Below, one piece after another: positions 8,146 to 17,632 of a stretch of DNA of 64,000 bases (within the stretch, counting starts at the first letter, position 1; every line of letters starts with the position of its first letter). Source of the DNA: Phycisphaerales bacterium. GTDB taxonomy: Bacteria; Planctomycetota; Phycisphaerae; Phycisphaerales; UBA1924. Both the position numbers and the translations under genes were made by a program. The stretch spans positions 1-64,000 of the forward strand of contig JAJDDK010000003.1 in assembly GCA_029260345.1 (NCBI GenBank), written 5' to 3'. Under the pieces are notes generated by a model that saw only the letters and a list, made by a program, of their open reading frames with translations, was not told the origin of the DNA and ran no database searches.

Positions 8146-8174
8146 AGTGATCGCCTCCAGTGCTCGAATCGAAG

Positions 8175-11100
8175 TTATTGGGCGCCTGATTGTTCGAGAA
8201 TCTGCGCGAGTCGCTGCTGCTGACCTTCGTCCGATATGCGGCCACGATCACGCAGCAGCAGAAGCCGCGACACGGCGTCCTGAGCCGCCTGACGATTGCC
8301 CTCTCCCAGTCGCGACTCTGCCAGACCGAGAAGAGCTCCAACGTTGTCCGGCGTGATCTGAAGAGCCCGGTCATACGCCTGTGCCGCCTCATCAAACCGC
8401 TCAGCGTAAATCAGCGCCGACCCCAGCGTGTCCAGATAATTCACGCGAAGTGACGCCGCCGCATTCTGCTGCTCCGCCAACTGCACGCCCTGACGAGCCA
8501 GCGTCACCGCTTCTTCGCTCGAACCATTGGTTCGAACCAGCAGGTACGCAAGGTTATTGAGCACAACCGCTTCTTCCCGGCTTTCGCCAAGCGCGATGCG
8601 ATAGTGCTTCTCGGCCTCATCCAGATCGCCAAGCTGCTCGTACGCGCCCGCCAGCATGATGGCCGCGAGTAATCGGTAGTTGGACTCTTCGAGCGCACGT
8701 CGCAATGGGGGCAAGGCGCGCTGGAGAAGCTCCACATCACCAAGTCGAGTCGCAACGCTGTACCACGCCTGCCCGAGCGCCGCGGCCGCATCGGCGGTGT
8801 CTGGAAGCGAAGACTCCCACGCCTCGATCCACGCCTTCGCATTCGCCGGTTGCGCATCCAGCCAGGTGACAATGCTCAATCGGCGCACCGCCCATTCCGG
8901 ATCACTCGCGACGAGCGAATCGAAAATGGCGCCCGCCTCGTCGCGGCGTCCTTGCTCAGCAAGCAAACCGGCGTACATCACGACAATCGACGGCGCCTGA
9001 TTCGCCTCAAGAATGATGCGATCCCGCCACGGCTCGAGCCGCGCCAGCGCCTGCGCATTCTGGCCCAACTCGCGGCGAATCACTGCGATAAAGAGCTGCG
9101 CGGGGTATGGATCGTCATTCAGTCGCGAACTCCATTCCTCCGCCATCGGCAGCGCTTCGTCGTACCGCTTGGCAATCGCGAGCGCCCTCGTGGCAAGCTC
9201 CGCGGCGTTGGCAGCATTCGGCAACCTATAGGCCGCCTCGCGCGCCACCTGCGCCGCTTCCTGATGGCGCCCCGCCGCACTCAGCGTTTCTGCCAGTTCC
9301 TGCCACGCCGGATAGAACCCGGGATATTCCTCAACCACGCGCCGAAGCTGATCCGTCGCAAACGCGACATCATTCGGTCGCCCGTCAATCGCTTTCCGCG
9401 CCGCGAGGTATCGCTCCAGCGGTTCACGCTTGACGTCGCCCGGCTCGAGCGACTCCACCATCTTCAGAAGTGCCTGAGTGGACGTCGCGTTGTTTCCCGG
9501 CTCAAGGGCGTACACCAACAACTCCAGCGATCGATTATTCGGATGCGCTGCGATGCCTTGTTTGGCCGCATTCAGGGCACCCGTCGCGTCGCCGCGCGCC
9601 GCGCGCAGCCTTGCCAGCGCAATCCACGCTTCCGCATCGCCCGTCTGTGCCGCAATCGCCGCATACATGCGATCCGCCATCACCACATCACCGTGGCGCT
9701 GATGAAATGCCGCGATCAGGAGATCACGATCGTTGTCCGCCAGCGTGTCCGGCAGTTGAGTCATCGCTTGCAGCCCGCGTTCGATTCCTTCGAATCGTGC
9801 GTAAAAGTCCGCCGCAGCGACAACCGCGTCCACCGTTCGATCAGGGCGATTCAGGATTGCGTCAAACTTTGACTTGGCCGTCGCTGTGTCTCCGGAGCGC
9901 ACCGCAGCCTGCGCCGAGAGCGACACATACGTCACGTCGCCCGAATCCGCGAGCGCATCGAGATCACGCCGCGCCAGCTCAACCATGTTCTGCCGAAGCA
10001 GGAGTTGAGCGCGGCGAGCCCGCTGTTCGCGGCTCAAACCATCAAGGCTCGCAAACGCACGAAGTCGCGTCTCCGCCTGATCCGTCTCACCGGCCAACTG
10101 AAGCAGTTCGATCAGGCGAGCATTCAGAACCGCGCTGGAAGCCTGCGCATCAACCGCACGCCCCAGCATGCGCGCCGCCTGGTCGTAGTCCTTGAGAATC
10201 GAGTAGGCCTCACCGAGGAACGTGAGCGCCCCAACATTGTCCGGTTCACGCCGCACCACGTCCTGAAGCAACGTCACCACTTGCGCCGCCGTCTTCTCGG
10301 TCGGTTCGAATGTGAGCACTTCACGCGCTTCAAAAACCTTCCACGCAGCGCTGCTTTCACCCGATGAGTTGCGCAACGCCGTGATCGCGGACCGAACCGC
10401 CGATCGCTCCGTCCATGCCGCCTGCGAATTTAGGAGCGCCAGTTGTGCTTCCGGATTCGCACGATCGGACTCTGCCACCTCTTTGAGCGCATCAAGCGCT
10501 CGCGAATCACCCGTGCGATCAAAATAAATCGCACGAATGCGCTTCAGCGCCAACTGATGCGTTGAGTCAGTCGTTTCCGCCTTGATTGCATTGTCGATCA
10601 GCGACTCGCCTTCGCGCGATCGACCATTGGCGTGTGCGACCATCGCGGCGGCCAAAATGAGGCCCGGGTCGGCGATTCCATTGGTTGACGCCTTCTCGAC
10701 CAGGTCGGCCACGCCGAATATTTCAGCCTGACGACACGCTTCGATCAGCGGGATCAAATCCTCATTGGGAGGAAGTGAATCTTCCGCCAACAGACGTCCC
10801 AGTGTTTCTCGCGCCATCGCGATGTCACCGGCCGCCGCGTGCGCCCGCGTGAGAAGCGCCAGGCCAACCACGGGATCATTCGCCTGCCGTTCAATCTCGG
10901 TGAGCACATTGAGCAGTTGCGTGCGCTCCACCGGCGTCGCCTGTCCTCGCTCCATCAACGAGACGCCCGAGCGCCCAAGCGCCTGCGCCACAATCAGCCG
11001 ATCCGGCCACTCACGAAACGTCTGAATCGCTTCAGTGTACGCCTCACGCGTCTGCCCCGCATTCAAGAGCGCGGAAACAATGTCGAGGCGAAGCGTCAAC

Positions 11101-12353
11101 CAGCGTGGCTCAACGATTCGCAAAGCGCGCCATCGATCAATCGCGCTGCGCCAATCGCCCACGGCGCGCTCGGTCTCACCCAGCAGAAACATCGCCATCT
11201 CATTGCGCGGATCGAGTTCGCCGGCGCGCCGAGCATCGTTGGCAGCCTCTGTCCAGTCCTTCGCACGAATCCGCTCACGCGCATCGAGGGTCGCCACCCA
11301 CGCGCGTGCCTCATCGGTGTCACGCGTCCGCAATGCAGCCGTTGCCGCCGCCGCTTGATCCTCATCAAGAATGATGGCTTTCCATGCCAGCAGCTCCGAG
11401 GACGAATCCTCAAGCGATCGCTCGGACGCATTCAGACGGCGCACCGCATCAATAAGTCGAGCGTCCTTCCAGGCGCGTGACGCGGCCACAACCGTCGCCA
11501 TGTCACTCTCGCTCGGATTCTCAGATTCTCGTTGCAGGAGCTCGTCAACCGTCGCCGTCTCACCAAGCACATCGAGAAGCTGAATCGTCGCCGCAAGCGT
11601 CGCGGCGTCATTTTGCTCCATGCCGGCGGCGTGCAGCGCTGTCGCACGAGCCTCTTCAATTCGTCCATACGCGCCGTACACGCGTGCTTTGAGCTGCTGA
11701 ATTCGCACCACGTCCGGCGCCGTCGCCGAAGCCTCTTCCACAAACGCAATGACGTCCTCTTCATCGCGATTCGTCGCAATCATCAAGTCGACAACCGCTC
11801 GCGATGCATCGGGATCGGTCGGAAACATCTCGTGAAATTGCAGCGCCCGGTCAAACGCTTCCTGCCGGCGTCCCAGCAAGCGAAGCGAATCAATCTCAAC
11901 CCAGATCGCATCGCGGTTGCCGGGGTCGATGCGCTGCACTTCGAGAGACGCCGAGAGACGCTCCGTCAACTGGCCCATCTCGCTGTAGATGGACATCAGC
12001 AATTGTTGCGTTTCGAGGTTGTCAGGTTCGATCTCGACCGCCCGGCGCGCAAACTGCATGGCCTGCGACAAGTGCCGATTGTTCAGCATCGGCACTGCGC
12101 GCCGGCTTTCGGCCAGCGCCAGCGCCACTTCACCATCCGTCCGGTCCTTCCGGTGGACGTATTGCAAGTCGCGGAACGCTGCCTCGTGATCCCCCGCTTC
12201 GTGCGCGGCAAGTCCGGCGGCGCGTTTCTGCGTCACCATCTTGGCCTCTTGCATCTTCTTGAATTGCCACGCGCCCACGCCGACCACGGCGAGGACGGCG
12301 ACCAATCCAATGAGCAGAAGAATCTTTTTCTTTTGTCGTTCGCGTCGGGCCAT
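8175..12353 (-). CDS. Giant membrane-anchored TPR protein of the polysaccharide/exosortase system
   Basis: The 1392-residue product starts with a basic stretch (MARRERQKKK) and one membrane helix at about residues 11-27, then becomes almost entirely helical tetratricopeptide repeats. Repeat signatures such as AVEIEPDNLETQQLL, ALQITPDNVGALLGLAES and AYEQLGDLDEAEKHY are visible. The topology predicts an anchor in the cytoplasmic membrane with the repeats outside it. TPR proteins are regular members of exosortase/EPS loci (PrsT in PEP-CTERM loci) and of export scaffolds such as AlgK and PelB. A scaffold role in assembly or export is therefore inferred, not shown. It is longer than PrsT (roughly 900 residues) and has no lipobox. 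Six bases separate it from the upstream sugar-transferase gene. Confidence 0.8.
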   Translation of the reverse strand: MARRERQKKKILLLIGLVAVLAVVGVGAWQFKKMQEAKMVTQKRAAGLAAHEAGDHEAAFRDLQYVHRKDRTDGEVALALAESRRAVPMLNNRHLSQAMQFARRAVEIEPDNLETQQLLMSIYSEMGQLTERLSASLEVQRIDPGNRDAIWVEIDSLRLLGRRQEAFDRALQFHEMFPTDPDASRAVVDLMIATNRDEEDVIAFVEEASATAPDVVRIQQLKARVYGAYGRIEEARATALHAAGMEQNDAATLAATIQLLDVLGETATVDELLQRESENPSESDMATVVAASRAWKDARLIDAVRRLNASERSLEDSSSELLAWKAIILDEDQAAAATAALRTRDTDEARAWVATLDARERIRAKDWTEAANDARRAGELDPRNEMAMFLLGETERAVGDWRSAIDRWRALRIVEPRWLTLRLDIVSALLNAGQTREAYTEAIQTFREWPDRLIVAQALGRSGVSLMERGQATPVERTQLLNVLTEIERQANDPVVGLALLTRAHAAAGDIAMARETLGRLLAEDSLPPNEDLIPLIEACRQAEIFGVADLVEKASTNGIADPGLILAAAMVAHANGRSREGESLIDNAIKAETTDSTHQLALKRIRAIYFDRTGDSRALDALKEVAESDRANPEAQLALLNSQAAWTERSAVRSAITALRNSSGESSAAWKVFEAREVLTFEPTEKTAAQVVTLLQDVVRREPDNVGALTFLGEAYSILKDYDQAARMLGRAVDAQASSAVLNARLIELLQLAGETDQAETRLRAFASLDGLSREQRARRAQLLLRQNMVELARRDLDALADSGDVTYVSLSAQAAVRSGDTATAKSKFDAILNRPDRTVDAVVAAADFYARFEGIERGLQAMTQLPDTLADNDRDLLIAAFHQRHGDVVMADRMYAAIAAQTGDAEAWIALARLRAARGDATGALNAAKQGIAAHPNNRSLELLVYALEPGNNATSTQALLKMVESLEPGDVKREPLERYLAARKAIDGRPNDVAFATDQLRRVVEEYPGFYPAWQELAETLSAAGRHQEAAQVAREAAYRLPNAANAAELATRALAIAKRYDEALPMAEEWSSRLNDDPYPAQLFIAVIRRELGQNAQALARLEPWRDRIILEANQAPSIVVMYAGLLAEQGRRDEAGAIFDSLVASDPEWAVRRLSIVTWLDAQPANAKAWIEAWESSLPDTADAAAALGQAWYSVATRLGDVELLQRALPPLRRALEESNYRLLAAIMLAGAYEQLGDLDEAEKHYRIALGESREEAVVLNNLAYLLVRTNGSSEEAVTLARQGVQLAEQQNAAASLRVNYLDTLGSALIYAERFDEAAQAYDRALQITPDNVGALLGLAESRLGEGNRQAAQDAVSRLLLLRDRGRISDEGQQQRLAQILEQSGAQ

Positions 12354-12359
12354 GTCCGC

Positions 12360-13790
12360 TCAGCCTCCGAACACTTTCTTGATCGTTTGTAAAATGATGA
12401 CGAAGTCAAGTCGCCAACTTCGATGCTGCACGTATTCCAGGTCGTACTTGATCCACTCCTGGAAATCAGTCTGTGGTTCACGCGTCCGGCGCACCTGCCA
12501 CAGCCCGGTCACACCGGGCCGCACACTCAATCGCGCTTCGCGCCAAGCCGGACAATACTGATTTTCCTTGTCGGGGCTTGGGCGCGGCCCGACCACACTC
12601 ATGTGTCCGAGCAACACATTGATGAATTGCGGAATCTCATCAAGCTGTGTTTTGCGCAAAAATTTCCCGACTTTGAGCATGCGCGGGTCGTCTTCAATGA
12701 AGAACTGCGGCCCGTCAGCCTGATTCATGGCCGTGAGCCGCTCCTTCATTTCCTCCGCATTCTTTCTCATCGTGCGGAATTTCAAACACGGGAAATTGCG
12801 CCCGCGCACCGTTTGTCGAGGATGCGCAAAGAATGGCGGCCACCCGTCTTCGATGAAAATCGCCAGCATAATCAGCGGGAACAGCGGCGCCGTGCAAGCA
12901 AGCACCGCCAGACTGAACACAACGTCAAACGCCCGCTTCCCGAAGAGCCGGCGGGCCGTGATCGGCCGCGCTGTCAAACGCCACGTCGTGCGTCCCAGAT
13001 CATCCCAGTTCACCGGAGCATGTTTTGGAAGCACGCGTTCATCGGCCACGATCTTCGGGCCAACCACAAGGTCGCCCGCCTTGAGCCGCACACCCGCGCC
13101 TATCCAGAGCGGCCCAATGAGCCGCACGTCGGGCGCCATTTCGACGCTTTCGTGCAGCCAGACGCCCGGCTGAAACGCGTAAACACCATCGAGCACGCCA
13201 TCGGGGCGACGCCAGGATTTCTGGATCATCCGGAGGTACGACTCGACCTGCTTCGGCTGATCCACACGGAACGACTTTCCGGTCACTGAGATCGCCGCGA
13301 CTTTCTCGCGGCCGCACGCCTTGATCAGCGCCCGTCGGCACTCGCGACCGCCGTCATTCTCCGCCCACTGACGGGCGAGCCGAGGGTCGGCCGTGAGCAG
13401 CGCCTGCGACGTTGACCGCGTGCGCGCCCCATAGTCCCGTTGCACCGTGAGCAATCGACCATCAGGTCCGGATTCAACCCGCTCGACATACGCCGAACGG
13501 TCAACTTCCGTGATGCGAATGCGCGCGACTCGAGGCTTGAGCCAATTCAGCCGGCGCAGGATCGGCGCCAGTTCGAACTGCACCATCGCCGGACCGTCAA
13601 GCAGCAGATAGAACGCCGGGCCGCCCGCATCGACGACATCCGCGCCGGAGTGCGCGCGCACGACCTGCACTCGGCGTGACGCCCAGTAACTGTCGTGCAG
13701 CCGAAGCGGATCAAGGCCCCACACCTTTGGTGAGACGCTCGCCCCCGGATCAACCGGCACGTTTGGACTGGCTATGCGGAGCGTTGACAC
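12360..13790 (-). CDS. Initiating sugar-phosphate transferase with an extra N-terminal hexapeptide-repeat region
   Basis: The C-terminal half (about residues 285-476) is a polyprenyl-phosphate sugar-1-phosphate transferase (PF02397). It has a membrane helix at 289-313, KFRTM (337-341), LDEIPQ (383-388), VVGPRP (399-404) and RPGVTGLWQV (424-433). It should start the repeat unit by placing the first sugar on undecaprenyl phosphate. The N-terminal 280 residues are unusual: instead of the several membrane helices of WbaP/WcaJ proteins there is a soluble region whose residues 207-255 look like left-handed beta-helix hexapeptides (VWLHESVEMAPDVRLIGP, WIGAGVRLKAGD). Translation starts at GTG, three codons before any other option, two bases after the Wzc stop. 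Confidence 0.88.
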   Translation of the reverse strand: MSTLRIASPNVPVDPGASVSPKVWGLDPLRLHDSYWASRRVQVVRAHSGADVVDAGGPAFYLLLDGPAMVQFELAPILRRLNWLKPRVARIRITEVDRSAYVERVESGPDGRLLTVQRDYGARTRSTSQALLTADPRLARQWAENDGGRECRRALIKACGREKVAAISVTGKSFRVDQPKQVESYLRMIQKSWRRPDGVLDGVYAFQPGVWLHESVEMAPDVRLIGPLWIGAGVRLKAGDLVVGPKIVADERVLPKHAPVNWDDLGRTTWRLTARPITARRLFGKRAFDVVFSLAVLACTAPLFPLIMLAIFIEDGWPPFFAHPRQTVRGRNFPCLKFRTMRKNAEEMKERLTAMNQADGPQFFIEDDPRMLKVGKFLRKTQLDEIPQFINVLLGHMSVVGPRPSPDKENQYCPAWREARLSVRPGVTGLWQVRRTREPQTDFQEWIKYDLEYVQHRSWRLDFVIILQTIKKVFGG

Positions 13791-13792
13791 GC

Positions 13793-16066
13793 TCAGTCGC
13801 GTTCCTCTTCTTGCGGCGCCACACCGGCGACCGCTTGCACGAGCGCTCGCGTTCCAACCAGCGCGCCATCCATCGTCGTCGGCTGACGCGAACTGCGCAC
13901 CGACGCCACGTGGAATGACGCATGACTGACGCTGCGGCTGTAGTCATCCGCCGCAGCACGATTGAACACCGTGCCGGCGCACTGCCCGCCGATGTTGTTG
14001 ATTCGCGCCAATGCCGCTTGCACAAATTTCGATCGCTGACCGCGCGTCACAACGAGAATCGTCGCATCGCTCAGCGCACACACGAGGTTGCCCTCAAGGC
14101 TTCCCATGATCGGGCCGGTATCGATCAGAACAACGTCATAGAGTTCGCGAAGTTTCGCGATCGCTTGCGTCGCCCTGTCGCGCGAAAGATTCTTCGGCTC
14201 AAAACCCTTGACCGATCCCGTCGGCATCGCGAACAGATTCGCCACCGGCGTCGCATGGACGCACTCGTCAATGGGCTCGTTGTCCAGCATCTCGCGCATG
14301 CCGGGGCGATCGCTCAGACGAAGCTGCTTCGTGATGCCGCGACCAATCAGATCCGAATCGACAATCAGTGTGCGCTGGCCCGCCGCGGCAAACGACATGC
14401 CCAGCGCCATCGTCAGGCTGGTCTTGCCTTCGCCGGCCGTCGCGCTGGTCGTCGTAAAGATGCGCCCGCCTTTGATCCGCGAATGCTGCAATTCCAGCAC
14501 ATTTCGGATCTGGTGGACACTGAGCGCGGCCATTTCATCCTGTTCGGGGTCGTCTGTATTGAGGTTTGGAAGCGTTCCCAGCAAGGGCGCCCGGCGCGCC
14601 GGACGCTCCAGATCGTCCACATACCGGCACGACGGATTCAGGAGTCCAAGCAGCGCCACCAGTCCGACACCGATCCCGACACCGCCGGCGAACCCTGCGG
14701 CTGCAGCGGGAAGACGCTTGTCATCGGATGACCGATTCGGAAGGTCGCCCCAAGCCGCGATCGCAACGCGACCGGTGGCCTCGTCCTGCTGACGACTTTC
14801 AATGCGAGTCGCTTCGAGTCGATCGCGCGCATCCTTCAACTGACGCTCTTTTTCGAAGACTTCATCCTGAAGCCCGCTGATCACGCGCCGGCGCGTCGCC
14901 AGAAAGTCCGCCTGAGAAACGGCGTCCTGACGGAGCCGGTCGTAGCGGGCGCGGAGCGTGCGAAGCTGCTCAATAGAAGCGCCACCGCCCGCAACACCGG
15001 AATCCGGCGTGAGCTCGCCAAGCTGATCCTGCAACATGATCACGCGCTCATCAATCTGAACGCGCAACGCCGCAATTCGATTTCGGATGTCGCGCACGGC
15101 GCGATGCTGCTCGCCAAACCCGGATGTGAGCATGCTCGCCAGTTCACGACGCAACAACCGTTCCTGACCAAGATAATTTGCCAGGTCTCGATCCTGAGCC
15201 GCATACGTATTCTCAATCGCTTCGCGCTCCAGCACATTATTCGCGCCGGGAGCAAAGGCGCCGGCGCCCTGATCCGCATTGGCGGTTGCCGAGTTGGCCT
15301 GACCGCGCCGCGCTTCCGCTTCGGCGATCGCCATTTCAACTTCGCGAATCTTGGCGTCCAGTTGCGTTATTTCGTCCACGCGCGCCGCGTGCAATCGTTG
15401 CAGGTTGTCGGCGCCGAACTCTTCAGCAAGATCGCCGATGCGTTCCCGCAAAGTCCGCAGCTCCGCCTGCAGTGTGTTCTGGAATTGTTCCAAAATCTCC
15501 TGCCGCTGCGTCTTGGCGCGACCGGATTCATCAATGTACAACCGCTTGTAGGAGCGCAGCAGCGCATTGACGGCCTCTTGCGCGAGCCGCGGATCTTCAT
15601 CCTCGACGCGCACATGAATCACCTGCTCGCCTTTGCCACGGCGCACACTGAGTTGCTTCTCCAGTTTGATGGCGCCCGAGATATCGCTCGGCCAGCCGGC
15701 GTTCAAGAGTTGTGCATCCTGAACGGCGTAGTCACGCACGCGCGACCCTTGCACAAACACCTGCTGCGCCGCGACCCACGAATCAAAGTTCGGCGGGACT
15801 TCATTCTCAGGAATGTCATACAACACCGAAGGGCTGGTCGGCACGACCTGAATCAGACCTTCGCTCTGAAACATCGGCTTCATCGCGAAGAAACCCGCGC
15901 ACGCGCCGCTCACACCGAGCACCGCCGCCAGGCCAATCGCCCACGGATACCGCCCGCGCAGCAAACGATGCGCAAACAGCAGCGGATTCTCCGCCTGCGG
16001 CTGGTCCCCGCCGAGCTCGCGCTCGAGCGAAGGATCCATGTCGGGATACCTGGATTGCTCAACCAC
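13793..16066 (-). CDS. Wzc-like polysaccharide copolymerase / BY-kinase-type ATPase
   Basis: The 757-residue product has the Wzz/Wzc layout. A first membrane helix lies near residues 38-58 (YPWAIGLAAVLGVSGACAGF), then a long coiled-coil periplasmic part (about 60-420), a second helix near 445-465 and a cytoplasmic ATPase. Walker A is TSATAGEGKTS (540-550), A' is LIVDSD (567-572) and Walker B is VVLIDT (645-650). Such proteins set chain length and couple Wzy polymerisation to export. The C-terminus lacks the tyrosine cluster of classical BY-kinases; only one Tyr (DDYSRS) is visible there. Its start overlaps the EpsI stop by eight bases. Confidence 0.9.
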   Translation of the reverse strand: MVEQSRYPDMDPSLERELGGDQPQAENPLLFAHRLLRGRYPWAIGLAAVLGVSGACAGFFAMKPMFQSEGLIQVVPTSPSVLYDIPENEVPPNFDSWVAAQQVFVQGSRVRDYAVQDAQLLNAGWPSDISGAIKLEKQLSVRRGKGEQVIHVRVEDEDPRLAQEAVNALLRSYKRLYIDESGRAKTQRQEILEQFQNTLQAELRTLRERIGDLAEEFGADNLQRLHAARVDEITQLDAKIREVEMAIAEAEARRGQANSATANADQGAGAFAPGANNVLEREAIENTYAAQDRDLANYLGQERLLRRELASMLTSGFGEQHRAVRDIRNRIAALRVQIDERVIMLQDQLGELTPDSGVAGGGASIEQLRTLRARYDRLRQDAVSQADFLATRRRVISGLQDEVFEKERQLKDARDRLEATRIESRQQDEATGRVAIAAWGDLPNRSSDDKRLPAAAAGFAGGVGIGVGLVALLGLLNPSCRYVDDLERPARRAPLLGTLPNLNTDDPEQDEMAALSVHQIRNVLELQHSRIKGGRIFTTTSATAGEGKTSLTMALGMSFAAAGQRTLIVDSDLIGRGITKQLRLSDRPGMREMLDNEPIDECVHATPVANLFAMPTGSVKGFEPKNLSRDRATQAIAKLRELYDVVLIDTGPIMGSLEGNLVCALSDATILVVTRGQRSKFVQAALARINNIGGQCAGTVFNRAAADDYSRSVSHASFHVASVRSSRQPTTMDGALVGTRALVQAVAGVAPQEEERD

Positions 16067-16760
16067 CGCGAACTCCTCCGGCGATTTCCCGGATCAAGGG
16101 CTCCATCGCCTGAACAAACTCCTGCACGATCTCACGCCGCTCCGCCGCGCTCAGATCGCTCCCTCCCACCAGTTGAATTTGGGCGGCGCCGAGACCGGCA
16201 CGAGACCTCCGCCTCCCCGCCGCCTTCAACCCCTCGTAGTTCGACACAATCTCTGCGCTTCCGTTCGGTACGACGAAGAACCCGATGACGTTCATCTGCT
16301 GTTCAAAACCGTCCACCACGCGCCGGAAGTGATATTCACTCGCCGGAACCAGCGCATCACCCACTTGAAGCGCCGTTTCCTTTTCAGAATTCTTGACCCA
16401 GCCATGTGCCGGATAACAAATTGGGGGCCAATGCCCCTCCATGTCGCCGACATCTCCGCAGTGCACCACAAGGAGCGAGAACGTGCGGCCCGTCGCCGGG
16501 TCCACGAACCGCCGCTGCAACAGCGCGTTTGGTTTCAGAAGTTTCACCGCCGGGGGCGGGGCTTCAACATCGGTCCCGATCCAGGGACCGATGCGGTACG
16601 GAATGTCGTCCACGAGCTGCCGCACTTCCGCGTGATACGCCTCGGTCTGATCAGTCGAGATCGCCTCGACCCCGCCCGAAGCCATGAGACCGATAAGCAG
16701 CGCGGCCGTCGCGACCGGCGCCAGCGTTGACAATCCTCGTTTTGGTCGCCCGCCTCGCAT
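16059..16760 (-). CDS. epsI: EpsI-type exosortase-associated protein
   Basis: The 233-residue product has one N-terminal membrane helix (TLAPVATAALLIGLMASGG), then the EpsI/DUF3485 domain. The segment GRTFSLLVVHCGDVGDMEGH followed by WPPICYPAHGW is the hallmark with its conserved CYP. EpsI proteins are encoded beside, or fused to, exosortases; the mechanism is not settled, though a role in the same sorting or EPS export process is accepted. The ATG at 16760 overlaps the exosortase stop as TGATG and has GGAGGA upstream. This outranks a start 25 codons earlier inside the exosortase gene. It overlaps Wzc by eight bases, so exosortase, EpsI and Wzc should be translated together. Confidence 0.88.
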   Translation of the reverse strand: MRGGRPKRGLSTLAPVATAALLIGLMASGGVEAISTDQTEAYHAEVRQLVDDIPYRIGPWIGTDVEAPPPAVKLLKPNALLQRRFVDPATGRTFSLLVVHCGDVGDMEGHWPPICYPAHGWVKNSEKETALQVGDALVPASEYHFRRVVDGFEQQMNVIGFFVVPNGSAEIVSNYEGLKAAGRRRSRAGLGAAQIQLVGGSDLSAAERREIVQEFVQAMEPLIREIAGGVRGG

Positions 16761-17632
16761 CACGCACTCTCCTCCGCGATTGCATACGGCGCAATCGGGA
16801 CCTCCAGCCATCGAAGCAGGCTCAGCGTCGCCCACAGGAATCCCAGCGCGACGAACAGCATCGCCCAGCCGCTGAGATCATGGAACAACCCCGCCGTGTC
16901 TTCGTCGGCATAGCCATAGAACAGAACTGTCGGCGTCAAACGCAACACATTGCAGACGATTGCGACAACAGGACTCAGCGCCAGCAGCAGAATCCGCACA
17001 CTCTGCCGCATTGGGACCGAGAACACGAAGGCGTAGGTCACAATCGCCAGCGCCGCGACCATGCGCATGCCGTTGCACGCTTCCGCCACGGCGACTTCAT
17101 GGTCATTGATCACCAGCACGTTTCCGGTCCTTGCCACCGGCACGCCAAAGAGCTCAAGCCCAAAGTGCGTGATCGCCGCGGTGACGCCCTGAAGCGGCCG
17201 CGCGATCTCCTGCCGAATAAACGCCGGCACCGGCATGAGGAAAATCAGCGCTCCAAACGCCGGAAGAAATCGAATCACAAACGGAATGCCCAGTACGGTC
17301 ACCGCGGCGCCCACCAGGGCCAGCAGCGCCGAAAGATGCTCAAAGATCAGATATCCCCGCGCATAGCCAATCTGCCCAAGCGCCCAACCAATTCCGACAA
17401 TCGCCGGACCCGCCCAGCTCCAGGTCGGACGAGAAAATCGCAATCGCTCGCGACGAATCCAGAAAAGCCACGCCGCGACCAGAGGCGCCAGAAACACATG
17501 GGATTGCTCTTCGTCATTGAAGGCGCGCGTGAAAATGGCCGTCCAGATCGGCCACGTCGCCGCAACGGCCAACGCGGTCAATCCGACCAGCAGCACCCCG
17601 TCGATGAAACGCCATGAGCGGCGATCACTCAT
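16760..17632 (-). CDS. Exosortase (transmembrane cysteine transpeptidase/protease)
   Basis: This polytopic protein of 290 residues carries the exosortase/archaeosortase catalytic triad. Cys186 is in VAEACNGMR, Arg231 in CNVLRLTPT and His251 in AGLFHDLSGW, each at a membrane-helix edge. About eight hydrophobic segments are visible. Exosortases cleave C-terminal VP-x-P/PEP-type signals and probably attach the substrate to a surface molecule. Five proteins with such tails are encoded at 298-6792. The ATG at 17632 is chosen because it overlaps the previous stop as ATGA and has GGGAGAG upstream; an ATG five codons earlier is possible. The exact exosortase class cannot be named from sequence by eye. 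Confidence 0.93.
   Translation of the reverse strand: MSDRRSWRFIDGVLLVGLTALAVAATWPIWTAIFTRAFNDEEQSHVFLAPLVAAWLFWIRRERLRFSRPTWSWAGPAIVGIGWALGQIGYARGYLIFEHLSALLALVGAAVTVLGIPFVIRFLPAFGALIFLMPVPAFIRQEIARPLQGVTAAITHFGLELFGVPVARTGNVLVINDHEVAVAEACNGMRMVAALAIVTYAFVFSVPMRQSVRILLLALSPVVAIVCNVLRLTPTVLFYGYADEDTAGLFHDLSGWAMLFVALGFLWATLSLLRWLEVPIAPYAIAEESA

Noticed and set aside
15104-16288. Plus-strand open frame of about 394 codons over the Wzc and EpsI genes
   Set aside because: It is antisense to two recognisable proteins, and its composition (His, Arg, Leu) is typical of a shadow frame.
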